A stretch of 64,000 nt of DNA, taken from DASQJL01 sp036380835. Its GTDB lineage: Bacteria > Eisenbacteria > RBG-16-71-46 > SZUA-252. The position numbers were made by a program, and so were the translations under genes. The stretch is taken from positions 1 through 64,000 of the forward strand of contig DASVDZ010000004.1 of the NCBI GenBank assembly GCA_036380835.1, written 5' to 3'. This document shows positions 36,026 through 43,968 of this stretch, piece by piece; position 1 is the stretch's first letter, and each line of letters begins with the position of its first letter. The notes under the pieces were generated by a model. It did no database searches. It saw nothing but the letters and a program-made list of their open reading frames with translations, and was not told where the DNA came from.

Positions 36026-37467
36026 TGATGTCCGAGCGGCGCGGCCGTCCGTTCCTGGCCGGGCTCCTCCTCGCCGCGGCGCTCGCCGCCGGCGGCGCCG
36101 GCTCGGCCAGCGCCGCGCGACGGGAGATCCCGGCTCGCGGAGACGCCGCCGAGACCGCGATCCTCGAAGCGGCCGACGGCGACACCCTCCTGCTCGGCGC
36201 CGGCGTCCACCGCGGCCCGCTGATCCTCTCGCGCCGTCTCCTCCTCCGGGGAGCTCCGGGCGCGGTGCTCGACGGCGGCGGCGCCGGGACCGTGCTCACG
36301 GTGGCGGCCGCTGGCGCCGCGGTCGAATCGCTGACCATCCGGGGGAGCGGGAACGGCGCGCTGACGCTCGACGCGGGGGTCCACGTCGTCTCCGCCCGGG
36401 GCGTCCGGCTCCGCGGCCTTCGCGTGGTCGACGTCCTCTACGGGATCGCCGGGGAGCGCGCCGACTCGCTCGTGATCGAAGGCTGCGACCTGACCGGCCG
36501 CGTCCATCCCTCCGTCGACGTGACCCCCGAGATGAACGAAGCCGCGGGCAACGGCGTCCACCTCTGGTACTGTCGGGACGTCGCCGTCCGGCGCGTCGCG
36601 GAACGGCGCTTCATGGACGGAGTCTATCTCTCGTTCGTCGACCGGATCGTGGTCGAGGACGGACGCTTCTCGCGGAACGGCCGCTACGGGCTCCACACGA
36701 TGTACTGTCAGGACAATCGCCTCGCCCGGAACCGCTTCCAGTTCAACCTCGCGGGCTGCGCGATCATGTTCTCGAACCATCTCGAGCTCTCCCGGAACGA
36801 CTTCGTGCACAACCGCGGACCGCGCACGTACGGCGTCCTCCTCCGGGATTGCTCCGACGGCCACTTCCTCGAGAACCGCATGGTCGACAACACCGTCGCC
36901 GTCTTCATGGACAACTCGAACCGGAACGTGATCCGGCGGAATCTCGTGCAGGACAACGGCTGGGGCGTGATCCTCTTCTCCTCCTGCGCCGGAAACGAAT
37001 TCGCGGAGAACGACTTCGTCAACGACGACTACCCCGTGGCCCTCGACATGCGCTACTCGGACAACCGGTTCGACGACGGGCGTCGCGGCAACTACTGGAG
37101 CGGGAACGCCCCCTACGACCTGGACGGCGACGGCGCGAGCGACGTACCGTACTCGCCCGTGAGCGCCTTCGCGTTCCTCTCGAAGCGGTATCCCGACCTC
37201 GCGATCCTCGCCCAGAGCCCCGCCGCGAACGCCCTCACGATGGCGGAGCGGACCATCCCCGCGCTTCGGCCGAGCCAGATCGTCGACCGGTTCCCGCTCG
37301 TCGCGCCCGCCCCCGTCGGCGCGGGCGCCGGTGGCTCGCGAGGAACGCGCGCCGCCGGGGACGAGGCGCCGGGGGCTCGGCGCGGTTCGTTCCCCACCGC
37401 GGCCGCCTTCCTCCTCCTGGCCGCCGCGGGACTCAGGGGCGTCGCCTCGCGAGGGGGCCCGCGGTGA
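36025..37467 (+). CDS. nosD: NosD, periplasmic copper-site maturation protein
   Basis: The 480-residue protein has a signal peptide (about 1-31, ending ASA/ARRE) followed by a right-handed parallel beta-helix (about 45-400). The repeats carry N-x-F/I ladder motifs such as RNDFVHNRGPRTYGVLLRDCSD and RNVIRRNLVQDNGWGVIL, then GNYWSGNAPYDLDGDGASDVPY typical of NosD. It works with the NosF-NosY ABC transporter to assemble the CuZ site of NosZ. Unusually clear here is a C-terminal hydrophobic segment (FPTAAAFLLLAAAGLRGVASR, about 457-477) that could anchor it to the membrane. GTGA overlap couples it to nosF. An ATG at 36028 is an equally possible start. Confidence 0.93.
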   Translation: MMSERRGRPFLAGLLLAAALAAGGAGSASAARREIPARGDAAETAILEAADGDTLLLGAGVHRGPLILSRRLLLRGAPGAVLDGGGAGTVLTVAAAGAAVESLTIRGSGNGALTLDAGVHVVSARGVRLRGLRVVDVLYGIAGERADSLVIEGCDLTGRVHPSVDVTPEMNEAAGNGVHLWYCRDVAVRRVAERRFMDGVYLSFVDRIVVEDGRFSRNGRYGLHTMYCQDNRLARNRFQFNLAGCAIMFSNHLELSRNDFVHNRGPRTYGVLLRDCSDGHFLENRMVDNTVAVFMDNSNRNVIRRNLVQDNGWGVILFSSCAGNEFAENDFVNDDYPVALDMRYSDNRFDDGRRGNYWSGNAPYDLDGDGASDVPYSPVSAFAFLSKRYPDLAILAQSPAANALTMAERTIPALRPSQIVDRFPLVAPAPVGAGAGGSRGTRAAGDEAPGARRGSFPTAAAFLLLAAAGLRGVASRGGPR

Positions 37468-38429
37468 TCCGGGTCGAAGGGCTCGTGAAGCGCTTCGGCG
37501 GGGTCACCGCCGTGGACGGACTCACCTTCGAGGTCGAGCGGGGCGAGACGTTCGCCGTGATCGGTCCGAACGGCGCCGGGAAGACGACCACGCTCAAGCT
37601 CATCCTCGGGCTCGCGCGCCCGGACGCGGGCTCGATCGCGATCGGCCCGCGCTCGCTTTCGCCCCTGGGTCCGGAGGCACGCCGCGATCTCGGCTACGTG
37701 CCGCAGAAGGTCGAGTTCCCGCCGGGGCGAACCGCGGCGCAGGTGCTCTCCTTCTTCGCCTCGCTCCGGGCCCTTTCCGAGCCGGCGGTCGAGCGCGCGC
37801 TCGGGCGGGTCGGCATGGCCGATCTGGCGAACCGCCGCGCGAGCGAGCTGTCGGGCGGATACGCGCAGCGGCTCTCCTTGGCCCAGGCGCTGCTCGCCGA
37901 CCCGGCGCTCCTCGTGCTCGACGAGCCGACGGCGAGCCTCGACCCGGAAGCCACGTGGGAATTCAGGACCCTGGTCGAGCAGCTTCGCCGCGAGGGAAAG
38001 ACGATCCTCCTCTGCTCGCACCTCCTGAGCGAGGTGGAGCGCGTGGCCGACCGGGTGCTCATCCTGAACGAGGGGCGGCGCGCGGCGCTCGAGTCGCTCT
38101 CCAGCCTGAGAGAGCGCCAGGCGTCGAGCACGCGGCTCGCGATCGAGACGCGGGGCGAGGCGGCGTCCGCGGCCGCGGCGCTCGCCCGCCGGGGCATCGC
38201 CTCGGCGCCGATCGACGCGACCCGCCTCACGGTGGACGGAAGCGACGGCCGCGGCGTCGCGGCGCTCGAGGCGCTCCGCGAGGACGCCGTGGCCGTCCGC
38301 TCGTTCGAGCTGGTCCGCCCGTCGCTCGAGGAGATCTTCCTCGCCGTGATCCGCCGCGAGCGCGGCGTCGCGGCGCGGGCGGCCGCGGGCTCTGCCCCGG
38401 ACGCCGGGGGAAACGGCGATGGGCGCTGA
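37464..38429 (+). CDS. nosF: NosF, ABC transporter ATP-binding protein
   Basis: The 321-residue protein begins with GTG. ATPase motifs are GPNGAGKTT (Walker A, about 33-41), a Q-loop in YVPQKVEFPPG, the signature ELSGGYAQRLSLAQALL, Walker B LLVLDEPTASLDPE and the H-loop CSH. About 90 residues follow the nucleotide-binding domain (SLRERQASSTRL onward), an extension typical of NosF and related DrrA-like proteins. It pairs with the permease NosY and beta-helix NosD to supply sulfur or copper for NosZ maturation. It overlaps nosD by 4 bases and nosL by 11 bases. Confidence 0.95.
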   Translation: MIRVEGLVKRFGGVTAVDGLTFEVERGETFAVIGPNGAGKTTTLKLILGLARPDAGSIAIGPRSLSPLGPEARRDLGYVPQKVEFPPGRTAAQVLSFFASLRALSEPAVERALGRVGMADLANRRASELSGGYAQRLSLAQALLADPALLVLDEPTASLDPEATWEFRTLVEQLRREGKTILLCSHLLSEVERVADRVLILNEGRRAALESLSSLRERQASSTRLAIETRGEAASAAAALARRGIASAPIDATRLTVDGSDGRGVAALEALREDAVAVRSFELVRPSLEEIFLAVIRRERGVAARAAAGSAPDAGGNGDGR

Positions 38430-38907
38430 CCGCCGCGGCCCGTCCGCGCTTCGGACCGCGGCCCGCGCCGCCGCCCGCGCCGCGGCGGTCCTCGTCCCGC
38501 TCGCGCTCGCGGGCTCGTTGCCCGGCTGTGTTCGCGCGCCGGAGAGCGGCGCGCCCCGCGTCGCCCTCGGAACGCCGTGCGCGACCTGCGGCATGGAGGT
38601 GCGCGACCTCCGATACGCCTGCGCCTCGCGCCGCGGCGGGACCGTGCGCGTCTACGATTCCATCGAGTGCGCCCTGAGGGGGGGCGCGGAATCGGCCGCC
38701 GCCGTCTACGTCGCCGATTTCGACACCGGAGGGCTCCACGCGGCCGACTCCCTCTGGGTCGTCCGCGCCGACCTTCCGACGCCGATGGGAGGCGGGTACG
38801 TCGCGTTCCTCGATCGCCGGCCCGCCGACCGCGTCGCCGCCGCCCGCGCCGGACGCGTCGGGCGGCTTCGCGACTTCCTCGCCGAAACGCCGGACGCGCG
38901 GCGATGA
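38419..38907 (+). CDS. nosL: NosL, copper-binding lipoprotein
   Basis: The 162-residue protein has a signal segment with lipobox LPGC (Cys37). The NosL signature CATCGM (Cys54, Cys57, Met59) follows, then YDSIECAL and the late conserved FDTGGLHAADSLWVVR and TPMGGGYVAFLD. NosL is a Cu(I) chaperone that delivers copper to apo-NosZ at the outer face of the membrane. Its frame overlaps the end of nosF by 11 bases and the next gene by ATGA, so the segment is translationally coupled. Confidence 0.92.
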   Translation: MGADRRGPSALRTAARAAARAAAVLVPLALAGSLPGCVRAPESGAPRVALGTPCATCGMEVRDLRYACASRRGGTVRVYDSIECALRGGAESAAAVYVADFDTGGLHAADSLWVVRADLPTPMGGGYVAFLDRRPADRVAAARAGRVGRLRDFLAETPDARR

Positions 38908-39320
38908 CGCGCTCCTACCGGATCCTCGCGCTCGCGCTCGTCCTCCTCGCCGCCTGGCTCGTCGTCGCGGTCCGAGCCCCTCGGCGTCCGGCCACGCCGC
39001 CGGAACGGGCCTCGGGCGCGCCGCGCGCCGCGACGATCGACCTCGTGGTCGGCGGCGGAGCGGTACGCCCCGAGAGGACGGCCGTCCCCAAGGGGGCGAA
39101 CGTCTCCGTGACCGCCGTGAACCAGGACCGCGTGGCCCGCACGATCTCTCTCCTCGGCTACGAGGACCGGATCGCCACGACCCGAATCGGCCCCGGCGAC
39201 ACGATCCGGCTCCGATTCGCCGCCGACCGGCCCGGCGAGGACTTCGCCTGGCTCGTCGACGGACGCCCCGCCGGCACGCTCGCCGTCACCGGCTCGCATC
39301 TCGTGGAGGGGCATCGGTGA
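38904..39320 (+). CDS. Membrane-anchored cupredoxin-like protein lacking copper ligands
   Basis: The 138-residue protein has one N-terminal membrane helix (about 7-24), a Pro/Arg linker and a single beta-sandwich domain (about 42-130). The pattern is that of the cupredoxin_1/EfeO-type fold: VRPERTAVPKGANVSVTAVNQD, then TISLLGYEDRIATTRIGPGDTIRLRFAADRPGEDFAWLVDG. The usual ligand positions are altered: the early His (PHxF type) is RVARTI, the C of FxCxxHG is Trp (FAWLVDG), and no His/Met follows inside the domain. It therefore probably does not bind copper. It sits between nosL and nosY with 4-base overlaps on both sides, so a structural or scaffolding role in NosZ copper assembly is likely (inference). 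Confidence 0.75.
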   Translation: MTRSYRILALALVLLAAWLVVAVRAPRRPATPPERASGAPRAATIDLVVGGGAVRPERTAVPKGANVSVTAVNQDRVARTISLLGYEDRIATTRIGPGDTIRLRFAADRPGEDFAWLVDGRPAGTLAVTGSHLVEGHR

Positions 39321-40162
39321 GCGCGCCCTCGCAAGGACGTGGCCGCCGCGTCCTCGTCATCGCCCGCGAGGAGTACCGCCGCGCGCTCGAGACGCGGTGG
39401 CTCTTCGCCTTCACCGCGCTCTTCGCGCTCCTCGTGCTCGGCCTCTCCTATTTCGGCCTCGCCCAGAGCCAGGAGATCGGTTTCCAGGGATTCTCCCGCG
39501 TCACGCTGAGCCTCATGAACCTCGTCCTCTTCGTCGTGCCGCTGACCGGGCTCACGCTCGGCGTCGGGAGCATCGCGGGCGGCGCCGAGACGCTCCCGCT
39601 CCTCCTCGCGCAGCCGGTCTCGCGCGGAGAGGTGCTCGCCGGCAAGTACCTGGGCCTCGCCGCGGCCCTCACGGCGGCGCAGGCGCTCGGCTTCGGCGTC
39701 GGCGGCGTGGTCGTGGCGCTCCAGGCGGGGCCCGACCAGATCGAGGGATTCGTCACCCTGACGCTCCTGTCGTTCGTACTCGGCTGGCTCACGCTCTCCG
39801 CCGCCATCTGCATCGCCTCGCTCCTCGCCGACCGCGTGAAGGCGCTCTCGGCGGCGCTCCTCCTCTGGCTCCTCCTCGTCGTCGCGTACGACCTGGCGGT
39901 GCTCGGGGCGACGGCGCTCCTCCAGGGGGTGCCCCTCCAAGCCATCCTCTTCCCCGCGCTCCTCCTGAACCCGGTCGATCTCGCCCGCGTGATGATCACG
40001 CTCGCGGTCGGATCGGGAGCGCTCTTCGGCCCCACGTCGGCCGTCCTGGTCAAGCTCCTCGGCGGTCCCCTCGGGGTAGCGCTCGGGCTCGTGACGCTCG
40101 CGATCGAGACGGCGGCGCCGCTCGTGATCGCGGCGCGCGTCTTCCGGAAACGGGACTGGTGA
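39317..40162 (+). CDS. nosY: NosY, ABC transporter permease
   Basis: The 281-residue protein begins with GTG (MSAPSQGRGRRVLVIAREEYRRALETRW), with the cytoplasmic coupling helix typical of ABC-2 type permeases. Six predicted helices lie near 28-48, 60-85, 105-130, 145-170, 180-205 and 250-272. The NosY-like LPLLLAQPVSRGEVLAGKYLGLA is conserved. It forms the membrane part of the NosDFY complex that matures the CuZ site of NosZ. It overlaps the cupredoxin-like gene by GTGA and ends 4 bases before nnrS. Confidence 0.93.
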   Translation: MSAPSQGRGRRVLVIAREEYRRALETRWLFAFTALFALLVLGLSYFGLAQSQEIGFQGFSRVTLSLMNLVLFVVPLTGLTLGVGSIAGGAETLPLLLAQPVSRGEVLAGKYLGLAAALTAAQALGFGVGGVVVALQAGPDQIEGFVTLTLLSFVLGWLTLSAAICIASLLADRVKALSAALLLWLLLVVAYDLAVLGATALLQGVPLQAILFPALLLNPVDLARVMITLAVGSGALFGPTSAVLVKLLGGPLGVALGLVTLAIETAAPLVIAARVFRKRDW

Positions 40163-40166
40163 ACCC

Positions 40167-41423
40167 ATGGAGGTGAGGATCCCGCTCCAGGAGGGAGCGC
40201 GCCCGCCCGCGCCGCCGGCGGCGGGGGGCGAGGCCAAGCGAGCGCCCGGCAGTCCGGCCGAACCGCCCGACCCCTACCGCATCCTCTTCCCGATGGGCGT
40301 GGCCTACGGGATCGCCGGCGCGGCGCTCTGGCCGCTTCACGCGCTGGGCCTCATCCCGTACCCCGCCCAGCTTCACTGGACCCTGATGGCGCAGGGGTTC
40401 CAGCATTGCTTCATTCTCGGCTTCTTATTGACCGCCATGCCGTCGTTCATGCATGCCGAACACTGTCGCCGTTCGGAGCTCGTGATCGCGGTCGTCGCGA
40501 TGGCGGGGTTCGGCGTCGCGGCCGTCCTAGGATGGGCGGCGGCGACCCAGGCGTGTTATCTGGCGACGCTCGCGCTGATCGTCGCGATGGCCTTCCGCCG
40601 GCGCCGGCAGGGGGCCGCCTCGCCGCCGGTCGAGTTCTCGCTCGTCGCGTTCGGGATCGCCCTCGGCGCCGTGGGATCGGCGATGATCGGAGGCGCCGCG
40701 CTCGGCCTCTTCGACGAGCCGGCGCCGCGCCTCGGGATCCGTCTCGTCTGGATGGGCATGATCCTCTCCGCGGTGCTCGGCGTCGGCGGCCTGCTCGTGC
40801 CGACGTTCAGCGCCATGCGCGAGCCGCTCGAGATCCCCGGCATCGCCCGGCCGCACGAGCGGCGGCCCCGGCGGATCCTCTACGGCGTCGTGGCCCTCCT
40901 CCTCCTCTGCTCGCTGATTCTCGAGGGGGCGGGCCACGCCGCCCTCGGCGCCATCCTGAGGGCGGCCACCGCCAGCGGCGTGCTGCTCCTCGTCTGGAAG
41001 CTGTTCCGAAGGCCGGGGCGAGCCGACCTGCTCTCCTACGCGATCTGGGCCGCCGGGTGGTCGATCTTCGCCGGTCTCTGGCTGATGGCGTTCTTCCCGT
41101 CGCACCCCCTGCTCGGCGCGCACTTCGTCCTGATCGGGGGATTCGGGCTCCTCTCGGCGGGGATCGGAACGCGGGTCGTGGTGCGGCACGGCGGCCATCC
41201 GCTTCCCGAGGAGGGGCGCGTCCTGCGCCCGGCGGTGATCGCGCTCCTCGCGGCGACGCTCGCCGCGCGGGCGGCGGGCGAGCTGGCTCCTGGCCCTCGT
41301 CTCACGCTCCTCGCCGCGAGCGCGCTCGCGTGGATCGCCGCGTGGACCGTCTGGGCGGTCGGGGCGGCGCCGCGAATCCGGCGCCGCCGCGCGCCGCGCG
41401 CGGACGCGCCGCGGACCGCGTGA
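40167..41423 (+). CDS. nnrS: NnrS family membrane protein
   Basis: The 418-residue protein has about 12 helices. The NnrS hallmark is near the N-terminus: LHWTLMAQGFQHCFILGFLLTAMPSFMHAEH (His residues at about 71, 79 and 93; a possible haem/copper site). A later HFVLIGGFGLLSAGIGTRVVVRHGGH also matches. NnrS proteins contain haem and copper in characterised members and protect against nitrosative stress during denitrification. The cytoplasmic N-terminal 35 residues are Pro/Ala-rich. It is the last gene of the coupled run, and the promoter of the second cytochrome starts right after it. Confidence 0.9.
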   Translation: MEVRIPLQEGARPPAPPAAGGEAKRAPGSPAEPPDPYRILFPMGVAYGIAGAALWPLHALGLIPYPAQLHWTLMAQGFQHCFILGFLLTAMPSFMHAEHCRRSELVIAVVAMAGFGVAAVLGWAAATQACYLATLALIVAMAFRRRRQGAASPPVEFSLVAFGIALGAVGSAMIGGAALGLFDEPAPRLGIRLVWMGMILSAVLGVGGLLVPTFSAMREPLEIPGIARPHERRPRRILYGVVALLLLCSLILEGAGHAALGAILRAATASGVLLLVWKLFRRPGRADLLSYAIWAAGWSIFAGLWLMAFFPSHPLLGAHFVLIGGFGLLSAGIGTRVVVRHGGHPLPEEGRVLRPAVIALLAATLAARAAGELAPGPRLTLLAASALAWIAAWTVWAVGAAPRIRRRRAPRADAPRTA

Positions 41424-41448
41424 CGCGAACGCCCCGATCCGGTATAAT
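41420..41448 (+). promoter_or_regulatory. Sigma70-type promoter of the second cytochrome c lipoprotein
   Basis: GTGACG (41420-41425, overlapping the nnrS stop), 17 bases, then a perfect TATAAT (41443-41448). It gives the second cytochrome gene its own start even though it follows the nos genes. Confidence 0.7.
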
Positions 41449-41485
41449 GAGCGTATCGTTGTAGGTTTCCGCGCATCTCAGAAGG

Positions 41486-41501
41486 GTTTCCCCACGGAAA
41501 C
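41486..41501 (+). other. Small hairpin over the ribosome-binding region of the second cytochrome gene
   Basis: GTTTCC and GGAAAC pair around a CCAC loop, ending 7 bases before the ATG at 41509. The only Shine-Dalgarno-like bases (GGAA) are in the stem, so the hairpin may lower translation. An alternative partner (GTTTCCG at 41465-41471) could free or re-pair it. Confidence 0.45.
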
Positions 41502-41508
41502 GAACCGC

Positions 41509-42057
41509 ATGGCGTCGAGACGTCGCTCGGCAATCCTGGTCGCGCTCGCGGCCGCCACCGCTGGCGGCTGCGGATGGTTCCAATCCCCGAAGACCACCGC
41601 CCCCACCCCGGAAGCCGTCGTTTCCGTCTATGACCGCGGCCCGCGGGCCGGCGAGGCGCCCTACATGCCGGTCTGGGCGATCAGGGGGGAGTCTCTGTTC
41701 GTCCAGAAGGGCTGCAAGGCATGCCACGCCTATGGAGCCCGCCTCACCGGCCCCGACCTGAGGGGCGTCACCCGCCGGCGCTCCGCCGAGTGGATGGAGC
41801 AACAGATCCTCCACCCCGACGTCATGACCAAGGAAGATCCGATCTCGATGGCCCTGTTCGCCGAGTACGTCGCGCAGATGGCGAATCAAGGGCTCACGCC
41901 CGACGAGGCGAAGGACGTCATCGAATACCTGAAGAAGCTGGACGACGGGACGGAGGAGCGGGAAGGGCCGCAGGCCTTCCAGACCCAGAGCCCTCCGCCC
42001 TTCGCCGTTCCCGACTCGTCGGCTCCTCCCGCTACTTCCTCTCCACCGCCTTCTTGA
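41509..42057 (+). CDS. Second monohaem cytochrome c lipoprotein (paralogue)
   Basis: The 182-residue protein has lipobox TAGGC (Cys21), haem motif CKACH (Cys69, Cys72, His73) and the same downstream core as the cytochrome at 32945-33418: HAYGARLTGPDLRGVTRRR, DVMTKEDPIS and QGLTPDEAKDVIEYLKKLD. The C-terminus is longer, with a Pro/Ser-rich tail. The pair fits the NosC1/NosC2 idea of clade II nos systems, but this copy has its own TATAAT promoter and stands outside the coupled operon. It may serve another terminal oxidoreductase or work when nosZ is not induced. It converges with and overlaps the SRPBCC gene by 26 bases. Confidence 0.9.
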   Translation: MASRRRSAILVALAAATAGGCGWFQSPKTTAPTPEAVVSVYDRGPRAGEAPYMPVWAIRGESLFVQKGCKACHAYGARLTGPDLRGVTRRRSAEWMEQQILHPDVMTKEDPISMALFAEYVAQMANQGLTPDEAKDVIEYLKKLDDGTEEREGPQAFQTQSPPPFAVPDSSAPPATSSPPPS

Positions 42058-42553
42058 GCGCCGCCATGGTGGCGGCCATCTCCCCTTCCATCTTCCCTGC
42101 CGTCGCCTGCAGATCCTCCGCCTTGCTCTCGTCCGTGTACTGCTCCACGTACGTGACGTGCGTCATGGCGCCGCTCGGAGAGAGGAGGAGCTTCGCCTGG
42201 CACATGTAGGAGCCGTTCGTCGGCTCGTGCGCGACGCGAAGCTCCTTGCCGCGGTCGAGGTAGGTCACGATCGAGCGGCCCCCGTTCCCGAACTCGTCGG
42301 TGAAATCGAGCACGTCGCCCACCTTGGCGATCGTCACCTTGGCGTTCGACGCGTTCTTCCAGACCGGGCACCAGGTGACGAGGTTCTTGCCCGCGGTCAG
42401 ATAGCTCCAGACGGCGACCGGTGGCGCGGCGATGTCCGCTTCCGACGTGAGGCGAACGACCGGGATCTGCTTCCACTCCGCGGACGCGGTCCCGGCGGAC
42501 CCCGCGGCGAGGGTGAACGAGGCGAGCACGGCGAGGGCGAAACGGCGCTTCAT
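42032..42553 (-). CDS. Exported SRPBCC-superfamily protein
   Basis: The 173-residue protein has a signal peptide (about 1-25, ending GTASA/EWKQ). The mature part has the START/Bet v 1-like pattern of the SRPBCC fold: VVRLTSEADIAAPPVAVWSYLT at the N-terminus, a central run of strands (DVLDFTDEFGNGGRSIVTYLD) and a long C-terminal helix (AGKMEGEMAATMAALKKAVE). SRPBCC proteins bind lipids or other hydrophobic ligands; an exported form is less common. The ligand is unknown. It has an AGGAAG-type site before the ATG. The 160-base gap to the MgtC gene at 42716 holds nothing else I recognise. Confidence 0.82.
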   Translation of the reverse strand: MKRRFALAVLASFTLAAGSAGTASAEWKQIPVVRLTSEADIAAPPVAVWSYLTAGKNLVTWCPVWKNASNAKVTIAKVGDVLDFTDEFGNGGRSIVTYLDRGKELRVAHEPTNGSYMCQAKLLLSPSGAMTHVTYVEQYTDESKAEDLQATAGKMEGEMAATMAALKKAVERK

Positions 42554-42715
42554 GGCGCTTCCTCCTGGATGTGGACCGGGCGCGACTCCTCGCGCTCCAA
42601 TCGCGATTCGGAAACCGGGGCGCTGCGTCTATACCGCGAAACGGCGGCCCCCGGCAAGCCCGGTTCGAGGTCGATCGCGCTTTGTGCCTCGTCCGGGCTT
42701 CGGTAGAGTCCGCGC

Positions 42716-43966
42716 ATGACCCTCGAAACGCAAGGCCTTGCCGGAATCGCGGTCGCGGCGATCGGCGGCGCGGCGATCGGCGTGGAGCGCCAGCGGTCGG
42801 GCCACGCGACCGGCCCGGGGGCTCGGTTCGGGGGCATCCGCACCTTCACGCTCCTCGGCGCCGTCGCCGGCATGGCGGGGTGGATCTGGTCGCTCGGCTC
42901 GCCCGCGATCGCCGCGGCGCTGGCCGCCGCGCTCGGCGCCCTCGTGGTCGTCTCGTACGTCGCGTCGAGCCGCCGCGACGTCGACGGAACGACCGAGGTC
43001 GCGGCGCTCGCGGTCCTCGGCGCGGGGCTCCTGGCGGGCGCCGGGCGGCTCTCGCTCGCGAGCGGCGTCGTCGCGGTCACCGCGCTCCTCCTCGTCGAGA
43101 AGTCGCGGCTCCACGCGGCCGTGGCCAAGCTCGACGACGCGGAGCTGCGCGCCGCGATCCGGTTCGCCGTGATGGCGGTGGTGATCCTGCCGCTCCTGCC
43201 CCAAGGGCCGTTCGGCCCCCTCGGCGGCATCCGCCCCCGCCAGCTCTGGATGCTGGTCCTCTTCTTCTCCGGAATCAGCTTCGCGGGCTATCTCGCGCGG
43301 CGGGCCATCGGGCTCCGCCACGGGACCGTCGCCGCGGGCCTCCTCGGGGGCCTCGTCTCCTCCACCAGTGTGACGTTCGCTCTCTCCCGGGCGAGCCGCG
43401 ATCGCGCCGGGATGTCGCGCTCGCTCGCGTTCGGGATCCTCGCCTCGTGCGTCGTCATGTACTTCCGCGTCCTCCTGGCGGCCGCCGTGCTCGACCTCGA
43501 CCTGATGAGCGCGCTCTTGCCGTACGTGATCGCTCCCCTCGCCGCCACCGCCGGCATCGCCGCCTGGGGCCTTCGCGGGGCCCGGGAGCCTCGCGACGCC
43601 CAGCCGGGCCCGTCGAACCCGCTCGAGCTCAAGGCGGCGCTCCAGATGGCCGGCCTCTTCCAGGTCGTCCTCTTCGTGGTTTACGCCGCCCGCGCGGCCT
43701 GGGGCGACCTCGGGCTCGCGGTATCCGGCGGCCTCCTCGGCCTCACCGACATGGACGCCCTCACGATCTCCATGGCCCGAACCGCGGCCGATCCGATCGC
43801 GCTCCACGGCGCGGCCCAGGCCGTAGCCGTCGGCATCGTGTCGAACAGCCTCTTCAAGGCGGCCGTCGCGCTCGCGCTGGGGCGGGGCGTCCTCCGCTGG
43901 GTCGTCCCCGCGTCGCTCTTCGTCTCGGCGATCCTCGGCGCGGCGGCCCTGCTCTACTACCGCTGA
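42716..43966 (+). CDS. MgtC/SapB-type membrane protein with DUF4010 domain
   Basis: The 416-residue protein has an N-terminal MgtC-like unit (about 5-140: AAIGGAAIGVERQRSGHATGPGARFGGIRTFTLLG, then SRRDVDGTTEVAALAVL). The DUF4010 half (about 170-416) contains SFAGYLARRAIGLRHG and LLGGLVSSTSVTFALSRASR. There are about 12 predicted helices. MgtC-fold proteins of this two-domain kind are widespread and uncharacterised; a link to magnesium or phosphate homeostasis is only by analogy. It is followed after 2 bases by the YdcF-like gene. Confidence 0.87.
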   Translation: MTLETQGLAGIAVAAIGGAAIGVERQRSGHATGPGARFGGIRTFTLLGAVAGMAGWIWSLGSPAIAAALAAALGALVVVSYVASSRRDVDGTTEVAALAVLGAGLLAGAGRLSLASGVVAVTALLLVEKSRLHAAVAKLDDAELRAAIRFAVMAVVILPLLPQGPFGPLGGIRPRQLWMLVLFFSGISFAGYLARRAIGLRHGTVAAGLLGGLVSSTSVTFALSRASRDRAGMSRSLAFGILASCVVMYFRVLLAAAVLDLDLMSALLPYVIAPLAATAGIAAWGLRGAREPRDAQPGPSNPLELKAALQMAGLFQVVLFVVYAARAAWGDLGLAVSGGLLGLTDMDALTISMARTAADPIALHGAAQAVAVGIVSNSLFKAAVALALGRGVLRWVVPASLFVSAILGAAALLYYR

Positions 43967-43968
43967 CG

